A DNA stretch of 18,480 nt from JAGWJU01 sp035533295. GTDB taxonomy: Bacteria > Elusimicrobiota > Elusimicrobia > UBA1565 > UBA9628. The notes under the pieces are model-generated. The model was not told the origin of the DNA, made no database searches, and saw only the letters and a program-made list of their open reading frames with translations. The stretch is taken from the NCBI GenBank assembly GCA_035533295.1, contig DATLUA010000064.1, positions 1-18,480 on the forward strand, read 5' to 3'. This document shows positions 1-6,766 of the stretch, piece after piece. How positions within the stretch are numbered: position 1 is the first letter of the stretch; every line of letters begins with the position of its first letter. The translations under genes were made by a program, and so were the position numbers.

Positions 1-157
1 ATTTATGAGGTCGCCATGACCCCGGGCTGACGGGTCGTCGAAAGTAGCGCGCGGCCGGCGCGCCTCAACAGAGGCGCCGCCACGACGAGGATTTCAACCT
101 CGGCCCAGGACGCGCCCAAATTCTACTTTCGATTTTTCTGCTTGCGATGCCGCGTTC
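1..157. other. left-edge intergenic region, no supported gene
   Basis: No convincing coding sequence is seen. Frame 1 is open from the window edge to a TGA at 28-30, so a gene may end here, but ten codons cannot be judged. A GC-rich hairpin follows: GCGCCTC (60-66), loop AACA, GAGGCGC (71-77). It has no T-run after it, so it is only a weak terminator candidate for an upstream gene. Confidence 0.4.
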
Positions 158-186
158 TTGATTTTTTAACGTGAATCTGCTACATA
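158..186 (+). promoter_or_regulatory. putative sigma70 promoter of the cus-like operon
   Basis: A -35-like TTGATT (158-163) is followed by a 17-bp spacer and a poor -10-like TACATA (181-186). It lies 28 bases before the first ORF of the block. The -35 match is good and the -10 match weak, as expected for a regulated promoter. The -10 element lies within a dyad at 175-196. Confidence 0.45.
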
Positions 187-196
187 CATAGCAGAT
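175..196. promoter_or_regulatory. inverted repeat overlapping the -10 region, candidate operator
   Basis: Perfect 8-bp arms ATCTGCTA (175-182) and TAGCAGAT (189-196) flank the 6-bp spacer CATACA. The dyad covers the predicted -10 element, a position typical of repressor operators. It does not match the MerR-type promoter layout seen at 12461-12492, so a different regulator is implied. No candidate gene for that regulator is in the window. Confidence 0.5.
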
Positions 197-214
197 ATGT
201 TGCGTTAAAGCGAA

Positions 215-583
215 ATGACGATTATGAACCGGTTGAGGCGCGTGATGGGGGTTTTCCTTGCAGCGGCTCTCTTTGCGGGCGCGTTGCCTTACGCGTCGGG
301 CGCGAGGTGCGGGCCGCAATCGTCATGCGCCTGCTCTTGTTGCGCCCATCCGGCTAAATCCGCGTGCGCCTCTTCGCCGCGATGCGGCGCGAATTGCCGC
401 TTAAGCGCCGCGCAAAACCGGAATTCCATCGGGCCCTCAATCCAGACCGCCCCGGCCGCGTCTTGCGATTTCCGCCTGCCGGTTCTTCCTTCCCGCGCGG
501 CCGCCGTGCGCGCCGCTCCATTATTGGCCGTCCAATCGTCGCCTCCGCCCGCGCCGTCCTGCCTGTCGCCTCCGCTCGCCTAA
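215..583 (+). CDS. small cysteine-rich exported protein (hypothetical)
   Basis: I do not recognise a named family. The 122-residue product has a basic N-terminus and a hydrophobic signal-like segment (about residues 10-29, cleavage possible near A27-S28-G29). The mature part has ten cysteines (C32, C38, C40, C42, C43, C51, C57, C61, C84, C116), eight of them packed into 30 residues, followed by an Ala/Pro/Ser-rich tail. It is the first gene before the CusCBA-like genes, and small Cys- or Met-rich exported proteins are common there, so periplasmic metal binding is a fair inference. An alternative ATG lies at 224; neither start has a clear Shine-Dalgarno. The Cys-rich segment argues that the ORF is real, but composition bias in GC-rich DNA leaves some doubt. 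Confidence 0.55.
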   Translation: MTIMNRLRRVMGVFLAAALFAGALPYASGARCGPQSSCACSCCAHPAKSACASSPRCGANCRLSAAQNRNSIGPSIQTAPAASCDFRLPVLPSRAAAVRAAPLLAVQSSPPPAPSCLSPPLA

Positions 584-653
584 AAAGCCTGCCTGACGCA
601 TCCCTGATCCGGACCTGTCGCCGTTGACGCGTTGACGCATCGCTGGAGGCGTA

Positions 654-1961
654 ATGATCGTTTCACTGCTCTTGCCGTTGGCCGCGCTTGCAAGCGCGGC
701 GGAGCCCGCTCCGCGGGCGCCGCAAGCCGCTCCCGTTCTTGAAATCTCCACCGGTTCCTTAAGCCTGGGCGCGGTCGTGGAGTTGGCGCAAAAAGACAAC
801 CCGGGGCTTAAAGCCGCCAGGCAGGCCTGGCTGGCCGCCGCGCAAGTTCCTGCCCAGGCTGCCGCGTTCGACGACCCCATGATCAACGTGTCCCATATGC
901 TGGTGGATTTGCAGACCAAGGCGGGGCCCCTGCAAAACCAGTTTTCCATCGCTCAAAAAATCCCATTTTGGGGCAAGCGCGCCCTGCGCGGCCAAGCCGC
1001 GTCCATGGCCGCGGAAGTCTCGCATCAAGCCTTCCTCGCCAAGTCGCTGGAAATCATGGACGAGACCGTGCGCGCCTACTACGGGCTTTATTTCCTCGAC
1101 AAGACCGTCGACATCTTGAACGAGCAGCAAAGCGTCTTGGACCGCTTCGCCCGCTCCGCCGTCAAAAAATACACGGTGGGCGCCGCGCCGGAAGCTTCGG
1201 CGTTCCGGGCCCAGGTCGAGCTCGCGAAACTGGAGAACGATTTGGTGACGGCCGAGGAAGAGCAAAAAAGCGCGCGCGCGCGCCTGAACGCTCTCTTGAA
1301 CCGCCCGCCCTTGGCGCCCTTGGGCCGGCCCGAACGGCCGGATCCGCCGGTTTTCCGATGGGACGACGCGGCCTTGGAGCGCCAAGCCCTGGACCGGCGG
1401 CCGGAAATCCTGGCGCTCTCGGCCTTGAAGGGCAGAAGCGAGGCGGAGCGCCGCTTGGCCATCAGGAATTATTTCCCGGATTTGACGGTGGGCTACCAGT
1501 ACAGCCAAATCGGCGGAGGGACCACCAACATGCCCTACGACGGGCAAGACGCCCAGGCCCTGACCTTTGGCATCAATCTGCCCATATGGCTCGGCAAGGA
1601 AAACGCCGCCTTGCGGCAGTCGCGGGCGAACCTCTCGGCCTCCGAGTCCAGCCTGGACGACACGATCAACGAGACCCGCTACCAGGTCGTGGACTTGTCG
1701 GTCAAGGCGGACACGGCGGCGAGGCTCTTCAGGCTCTATGAAGACACGGTGCTGCCCCAGGCCCAAGCCGCCCTGGACTCGACCCAAAGCGCCTATGAAG
1801 GAGGGAAATCGAGCTTCCTTGATTTGCTCGATTCCGAGCGCTCCCTTCTGGGCTTCGAGCTGGACCAGGAGCGGCACCGCGTGGATTTTGAAATCGCCGT
1901 GGCGGATTTGGAGCGCGCGGCCGGCGGCGCGCTTTCCGAAACGCAGGGAGAAAAACCATGA
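654..1961 (+). CDS. TolC-family outer membrane channel, CusC-like
   Basis: This 435-residue protein is the outer-membrane exit duct of a tripartite efflux pump. Residues 1-16 form a signal peptide (MIVSLLLPLAALASAA), with no lipobox, unlike E. coli CusC. The body has the long Ala/Gln/Glu/Leu-rich helices of OEP repeats, with stretches such as LVELAKLEND-like and SYQYSQIGGG-like segments around 260-290, and a C-terminal repeat ending in the typical SFLDLLDSERSLL pattern. GGAGG at 645-649 sits correctly before the ATG. The stop overlaps the start of the adaptor gene by four bases (ATGA), so the two are translationally coupled. The 3' genes encode a CusB-like adaptor and CusA-like pump, which sets the likely substrate as Cu(I)/Ag(I). 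Family assignment is firm; the exact subtype comes from context. Confidence 0.88.
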   Translation: MIVSLLLPLAALASAAEPAPRAPQAAPVLEISTGSLSLGAVVELAQKDNPGLKAARQAWLAAAQVPAQAAAFDDPMINVSHMLVDLQTKAGPLQNQFSIAQKIPFWGKRALRGQAASMAAEVSHQAFLAKSLEIMDETVRAYYGLYFLDKTVDILNEQQSVLDRFARSAVKKYTVGAAPEASAFRAQVELAKLENDLVTAEEEQKSARARLNALLNRPPLAPLGRPERPDPPVFRWDDAALERQALDRRPEILALSALKGRSEAERRLAIRNYFPDLTVGYQYSQIGGGTTNMPYDGQDAQALTFGINLPIWLGKENAALRQSRANLSASESSLDDTINETRYQVVDLSVKADTAARLFRLYEDTVLPQAQAALDSTQSAYEGGKSSFLDLLDSERSLLGFELDQERHRVDFEIAVADLERAAGGALSETQGEKP

Positions 1962-3022
1962 GAACTAAACTTTTGATTCTGGCCGCGGCTACGGCCCTGA
2001 CCTTGACCGGCTGCGGCGGCCCCAAGCCCAGCGGAGATACCGCATCCCGGGCGCCCGCCAAAAAGATTCTTTACTACCGCGCCCCCATGGACCCGAGCAT
2101 GACTTCTCCGACGCCGATGAAGGACTCCATGGGCATGGACTACGTGCCGGTTTACGCCGATCAAAATCCGGCGCCGGAAAAGGGCGCCTTCCAGGTGAGT
2201 CCCTATCGCCGGCAGGAGATCGGCTTGAAGCTCGGGAAAGCGGAGATGCGGCCGCTCGTCAAGACCATCCGGACCGTGGGCTGGATCGCCTACGATCCGG
2301 AACTCTACCAAACGGAAGAAGACTACCTGGCCGCGCGAGCCACGTTTCTAAGCGCGCAAAAAAGCCAATTCGCGCAATCGAAGCGGGAGGCCCAATCTCT
2401 CCTGAAATCAAGCGATCTGCGCCTGCGGCTCTTGGGACTGTCGGCCGCCCAGATCGGGGCGCTAGGGCGCTCGGGCAAGCCGGACGAAGGGCTCTTGCTG
2501 TCCTCGGGCAAGAATTCGGCGCTTTGGCTTTACGCGGACGTTTTCGAGTCGGATTTGCCCTTGGTCCGCATCGGGCAGACGGTGGAGGCGACCAGTCCGT
2601 CCTTGCCCGGCCGCGTCTTTAGGGGAAAAATCCTCTCCATCGATCCGGTCTTGAACCCCAAGACCCGCGCGGCCCGAGTGCGCGCCGAGATCCGGGACCC
2701 GGAGGGCGTGCTCCGGCCGGACCTCTATCTCGACGCCGCCGTTCAAGTCGATTTGGGAACGCGGCTCGCGGTTCCCAGGGACGCCGTGGTGGACACGGGA
2801 CTCCGCCAAACCGTGTTCGTGGATTTGGGAAACGGATACCTGGCGCCGCGCCAAGTCGTCGCGGGCGAGCATGCCGGAGATTGGGTGGAAATCTTGAAAG
2901 GGCTTAAAGCCGGCGACCAGGTGGTCACCAGCGGCAACTTCCTCATCGATTCGGAATCCGACTTCCAGGCCGCGGCGGCCGCCTTCGGAGGGCCAAAAGG
3001 CAAGACGGGGGCAAAGCCATGA
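1958..3022 (+). CDS. cusB: CusB-like RND periplasmic adaptor lipoprotein
   Basis: The 354-residue membrane-fusion protein links the inner-membrane pump to the outer-membrane channel. A signal peptide ends in the lipobox LTGC, with C19 the predicted lipidated residue. Residues 39-66 form a heavy-metal-binding-domain-like segment (YYRAPMDPSMTSP then KDSMGMDYVPVY). It is the Cys-free, Met-rich version usual in CusB-type adaptors. The remainder follows the HlyD order: barrel-sandwich halves around a short helical hairpin (about 95-160), then beta-barrel and membrane-proximal parts (LWLYADVFESDLP, LNPKTRAARVRAE, GLKAGDQVVTSGNFLID). Start and stop each overlap the neighbour by four bases. It is shorter than E. 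coli CusB (about 400 residues), mainly because of a short hairpin. Confidence 0.9.
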   Translation: MRTKLLILAAATALTLTGCGGPKPSGDTASRAPAKKILYYRAPMDPSMTSPTPMKDSMGMDYVPVYADQNPAPEKGAFQVSPYRRQEIGLKLGKAEMRPLVKTIRTVGWIAYDPELYQTEEDYLAARATFLSAQKSQFAQSKREAQSLLKSSDLRLRLLGLSAAQIGALGRSGKPDEGLLLSSGKNSALWLYADVFESDLPLVRIGQTVEATSPSLPGRVFRGKILSIDPVLNPKTRAARVRAEIRDPEGVLRPDLYLDAAVQVDLGTRLAVPRDAVVDTGLRQTVFVDLGNGYLAPRQVVAGEHAGDWVEILKGLKAGDQVVTSGNFLIDSESDFQAAAAAFGGPKGKTGAKP

Positions 3023-6000
3023 TTAACGGGATTATCGGCTGGTGCGCCAAAAACCGCTTCTTCGTCTTTTTGGGCCTGGTCTTCGGAATCGGATGGGGCG
3101 TTTATGCCCTGAAGAACATCCCATTGGACGCCATCCCCGATCTTTCGGACGTCCAGACCATCATCTTCACCAAGTGGCCGGGCCGCTCGCCGGACTTGGT
3201 CGAGGATCAGGTGACCTACCCCATCGTCACCGCCATGCTGGGCGCGCCCAAGGTCAAGGTGGTGCGCGGCTACTCCTTCTTCGGTTTGTCCTTCGTCTAC
3301 ATCATCTTCCAGGACGGCACGGACCTCTATTGGGCGCGCTCGCGGACCTTGGAGTATCTCTCGAAAATCCAGGGTCAACTGCCTCAAGGCGCGCACCCTT
3401 ATCTAGGACCGGACGCCACTGGAGTGGGCTGGGTCTACGAGTACGCCCTGGTCGACAAGTCCGGGAGGCACAGCCTGGCGGATTTGCGCACCTTCCAGGA
3501 CTGGTATCTGCGCTATTGGCTTGAAACCGTGCCCGGGGTCTCCGAGGTCGCCTCCATCGGCGGCTACGTCAAGCAGTATCAGATTGTAATCGATCCGGAC
3601 GCCCTGTTGGCCTATCATGTCCCCTTGAAAAAGGTCATCGAGGCCGTGCGCCGCTCCAATAACGACGTGGGCGGCGGCGTGGTCGAGATGAGCGAGCATG
3701 AGTACGTCGTGCGCGGACGAGGCTACGTCAAAAGCCTGTCGGATCTCGAAAACATCCCGGTCGGAATAGACAAAAACGGCGCGCCCATTCTCGTCAAGGA
3801 CGTCGGCTACGTGCGCTACGGTCCGGCGCCGCGCCGGGGTTTGGCGGAATTAAACGGCCAGGGGGAAGCCGTGGGCGGCATCGTGGTGATGCGCTACGGC
3901 GAGAACGCGCTCAAGGTCATCAACGCGGTCAAGGCGAAGATCGCCCAGGTCAAAAGCGGCTTTCCACCGGGCGTCAAGCTCGTGCCCGTCTACGATCGCT
4001 CGGGCCTCATCAACCGCTCCATTGCGACCCTGCGGCACAAGCTTCTGGAGGAGATGATTATCGTCAGCCTGGTTATCATCCTCTTTCTCTGGCATTTCAG
4101 GAGCGCCCTGGTTCCGGTCTTGACCCTGCCGATAGCCGCGCTCATGGCTTTTATTCCCATGTTCTACATGAAAATGAGCGCCAATATCATGTCCTTGGGC
4201 GGCATCGCCATCGCCATCGGCGCCATGGTCGACGCCGCCATCGTCATGGTGGAGAACGCCCAGAAGCACCTTGAGCTTTGGGAGAAAAGCGGCAAAAAAG
4301 AGCCGTTTTCCGAAGTGGTCATCCACGCCACCCAGGAAGTAGGACGCCCGATTTTCTTCTCTCTCCTGGTTATCGCGGTGAGCTTCATGCCTGTGTTCAC
4401 GCTTCAGGCCCAGGAGGGGCGGCTCTTCAAGCCGCTGGCCTTCACCGAAAACTTCTCCATGTTCTTCGCCGCGCTCTTGGCCGTGACCTTGGTGCCGGTA
4501 TTGATGCAGATGTTCTTGAAGCCCGCGCGCGAACTCAAAATCAAATCCAGGCCCTTGAGCCGGTTCGTCAACTTTTTCTGGGCGGGCAAAATCTATTCGG
4601 AGGAGGAACATCCCGTCAGCCGGGTTCTTTTCAGCGTCTACGAGCCGGCCCTGCGCTTTGTCTTGAACCGGCGCCGCGCGGCCATCGTTTGCGCGGCCCT
4701 CGTCATCGCAAGCGCCATTCCGGTTTTTATGCGCCTGGGCTCGGAGTTCATGCCCAACTTGAACGAAGGCGATATCCTCTACATGCCCACCACCTTGCCC
4801 GGGATCTCCATCGAAGCGGCGAAAGTTTGGCTCCAGCGCCAAGACGAGGTCTTGAAGAGCTTCCCCGAGGTCAAGAGCGTCTTCGGCACCGTCGGCCGGG
4901 CGCAGACCGCCACCGACAACGCGCCCTTGAGCATGGTCGACACCACGGTGGAATTAAAGCCCATGGAAGATTGGCCCAAGGTTTTTCACCCGCGCTGGTA
5001 CAGCTCCCGCGCGCCCCAATGGCTCAAGCCTCTTTTGAGGATTTTCTGGCCCGATCAAAAGCGCCCGACCTGGGACGAGCTCATCTCCATGATGGACAAG
5101 GCTTTGCGGTTTCCCGGCACCACCAACGTCTGGACGATGCCGATCAAAAATCGCGTCGACATGGTCACGACCGGCATCAAGACCCCCATCGGCATCAAAA
5201 TATTCGGCGCCGATCTCTCCCAAATCCAGAAAATCGGCGAGAACATCGAGGGCGTCTTGAGGCATGCGCCCGGCACGCGCAGCGTCTACGCTCAGCGCGT
5301 CACGGGAGGCTACTTCATCGACTTCAAGGTGCGCCGCGAGGAGGCGGCCCGCTACGGGCTGACGGTGGAGGACGTGGAGGACGTCGTCGAGACCGCCATG
5401 GGCGGCATGGACGTCACCACGACGGTCGAAGGGCGCGAGCGCTTTCCCGTCAACGTCCGCTACCCCCGAGATCTGCGCGGCAACGTGCAGGAACTAAGGC
5501 GCGTCCTGGTCTCCGCGCCCACCGGCGCCCAGGTGCCCATCGGGCAGTTGGCGGACATCCGGCTGGTGATGGGACCGCCGTCCATCACGGACGAAGACGC
5601 CATGCTGACCGGTTGGGTCTTCGTTGATTTAAAACCCGGCCAGGACCTCGGCGGCTACGTTAAGGAAGCCAAGGCTCTCATCGCGAAAAACGTCAAGATT
5701 CCCCCCGGCTACTACCTATCCTGGAGCGGGGATTTCGAATACATGCGCCGCGCCGAGGCGCGGCTGATGGTAGTCCTGCCGCTCACGCTTCTGATCATTT
5801 TCACCCTGCTGTTCATCAATACCGGTTCTTTGGTCGAGACCGGCATCGTCTTTCTGGCCGTGCCTTTTTCTCTGGTGGGGGCGGTCTGGTTTTTGTATCT
5901 TCTGGGCTACAATCTCTCCGTCGCGGTCTGGGTCGGCATGATCGCCTTGGCGGGCGTGGACGCCGAGACCGGCGTCGTCATGCTGCTCTACCTCGACATC

Positions 6001-6312
6001 GCCTACCGCGAATGGGTCGCGCGGGGCCGCATGAAAACGCTTGCGGACCTGGAAGAAGCCGTCATGCACGGCGCGGTCAAGCGCGTGCGGCCCAAGATGA
6101 TGACGGTGCTCTGCCTCTTCATGGGGCTTTTGCCCATCTTGTGGGCGCCCGCCTACGAGGCCGGGGCGGACGTGATGAAACGCATCGCCGCGCCCATGGT
6201 GGGCGGTATCTTCACCTCGTTCATCATGGAGTTGCTGATTTATCCGGCCGTCTACACGATTTGGAAGTGGCGCTGGGAGATGAAGCAGGGAACAATAGGG
6301 AGGGGGGATTAA
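3019..6312 (+). CDS. cusA: CusA-type heavy-metal efflux RND pump
   Basis: The 1097-residue inner-membrane proton antiporter exports Cu(I)/Ag(I). The N-terminus carries the HME-RND signature IPLDAIPDLSDVQ. The proton-relay aspartate D405 sits in GAMVDAAIVMVEN, at the same number as in E. coli CusA. The three porter-domain methionines known to relay Cu/Ag in CusA appear to be present: M589 (GDILYMPTTLP), M639 (NAPLSMVDTT) and M715 (NRVDMVTTGIK). That points to Cu/Ag rather than a CzcA-type Zn/Co/Cd pump. About 40 extra residues between M639 and M715 (region around FHPRWYSSRAPQW) make it longer than the E. coli protein. The last TMs include GMIALAGVDAETGVVM. It overlaps the adaptor gene by four bases, and its TAA shares a base with the next ATG (TAATG). 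Confidence 0.95.
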   Translation: MINGIIGWCAKNRFFVFLGLVFGIGWGVYALKNIPLDAIPDLSDVQTIIFTKWPGRSPDLVEDQVTYPIVTAMLGAPKVKVVRGYSFFGLSFVYIIFQDGTDLYWARSRTLEYLSKIQGQLPQGAHPYLGPDATGVGWVYEYALVDKSGRHSLADLRTFQDWYLRYWLETVPGVSEVASIGGYVKQYQIVIDPDALLAYHVPLKKVIEAVRRSNNDVGGGVVEMSEHEYVVRGRGYVKSLSDLENIPVGIDKNGAPILVKDVGYVRYGPAPRRGLAELNGQGEAVGGIVVMRYGENALKVINAVKAKIAQVKSGFPPGVKLVPVYDRSGLINRSIATLRHKLLEEMIIVSLVIILFLWHFRSALVPVLTLPIAALMAFIPMFYMKMSANIMSLGGIAIAIGAMVDAAIVMVENAQKHLELWEKSGKKEPFSEVVIHATQEVGRPIFFSLLVIAVSFMPVFTLQAQEGRLFKPLAFTENFSMFFAALLAVTLVPVLMQMFLKPARELKIKSRPLSRFVNFFWAGKIYSEEEHPVSRVLFSVYEPALRFVLNRRRAAIVCAALVIASAIPVFMRLGSEFMPNLNEGDILYMPTTLPGISIEAAKVWLQRQDEVLKSFPEVKSVFGTVGRAQTATDNAPLSMVDTTVELKPMEDWPKVFHPRWYSSRAPQWLKPLLRIFWPDQKRPTWDELISMMDKALRFPGTTNVWTMPIKNRVDMVTTGIKTPIGIKIFGADLSQIQKIGENIEGVLRHAPGTRSVYAQRVTGGYFIDFKVRREEAARYGLTVEDVEDVVETAMGGMDVTTTVEGRERFPVNVRYPRDLRGNVQELRRVLVSAPTGAQVPIGQLADIRLVMGPPSITDEDAMLTGWVFVDLKPGQDLGGYVKEAKALIAKNVKIPPGYYLSWSGDFEYMRRAEARLMVVLPLTLLIIFTLLFINTGSLVETGIVFLAVPFSLVGAVWFLYLLGYNLSVAVWVGMIALAGVDAETGVVMLLYLDIAYREWVARGRMKTLADLEEAVMHGAVKRVRPKMMTVLCLFMGLLPILWAPAYEAGADVMKRIAAPMVGGIFTSFIMELLIYPAVYTIWKWRWEMKQGTIGRGD

Positions 6313-6743
6313 TGTCATTGGAAATCATGCTCAAACATCTGGTCATGCAGTATAAAATCCATCCGATTCTGGTGAACTTCACGGCGGCCTTGGTTCCGGT
6401 CTCGCTTTTTAGCGACCTGACCGCGAGGATGTCCGGGAGGAAATCATTTGAAGAGGTAGGCTGGTGGACGATGCTCTACGCCGCATGCGTCACGCCGCTG
6501 ACCGCCGCGGCGGGCTGGCTCTTCTGGATGAAGGACGACGTCGGCGTTAGGGGGATGGAAATTCATAAATGGCTCGGAACTTCGCTGGCGCTCCTGATTC
6601 CGGCCCTGGCCGTGTGGCGCGCCTATTTTTACAGGCGAAACCGGCGGCCCGCCGCGGCTTATCTTTTGATCGGATTGCTCCTGGTCGCGCTCCTGGCTTA
6701 TCAAGGAAGCCTCGGCGGCGCCCAGGTCTTCAATGGCATGTAG
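6312..6743 (+). CDS. DUF2231-like four-helix membrane protein, copy 1
   Basis: The 143-residue protein has a conserved IHPILVNFTAALVPVSLFSDL opening (split: IHPILVNF at about 16-23) and roughly four hydrophobic segments, with GWLFWMKDD and HKWLGT loops. This matches DUF2231-like proteins, often found near copper ATPases and efflux genes; no biochemical role is established that I can name. The start at 6312 has a strong AGGGGGG ribosome site at about 6300-6307 and shares one base with the cusA stop. Codons 7-79 are almost identical in DNA to the second copy at 15005-15436, while the rest is diverged. A role in membrane metal handling is inference from the neighbours. Confidence 0.8.
   Translation: MSLEIMLKHLVMQYKIHPILVNFTAALVPVSLFSDLTARMSGRKSFEEVGWWTMLYAACVTPLTAAAGWLFWMKDDVGVRGMEIHKWLGTSLALLIPALAVWRAYFYRRNRRPAAAYLLIGLLLVALLAYQGSLGGAQVFNGM
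6330..6548 (+). repeat. near-identical segment shared with 15023-15241 (copy 1)
   Basis: By eye, 218 of 219 bases match 15023-15241 in direct orientation, the exception being C at 6417 against T at 15110. Identity stops abruptly at both ends inside the reading frame. Just outside, codon 6 is ATG versus GCG, and the codon after GGCGTT is AGG versus CCG. This is the first half of a DUF2231-like gene. Confidence 0.95.
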
Positions 6744-6766
6744 CTGTCTCGGACCGAGGATATCCC

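Noticed and set aside
60..77. GC hairpin as a rho-independent terminator
   Set aside because: No T-run on either side; kept only as a weak note for the left edge.
623..638. GTTGACGC direct repeat before the TolC-like gene
   Set aside because: Two 8-bp copies only; TTGAC resembles a -35, but no -10 follows at suitable spacing, and the gene has a simpler explanation as part of the operon.
759..1877. Minus-strand open frame of 372 codons opposite the TolC-like gene
   Set aside because: It is an antisense shadow of a well-supported gene; GC-rich codon use leaves complementary frames open. Its translation shows no domain and has Arg/Gly/His bias.
3850..4842. Minus-strand frame of 330 codons inside cusA
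   Set aside because: Antisense shadow with strong Asp/His/Gly bias and no family signature.
4278..5627. Plus-strand frame of 449 codons inside cusA
   Set aside because: It lies in another frame of a clear RND gene; composition is Arg/His/Gly-rich with no recognisable motif.
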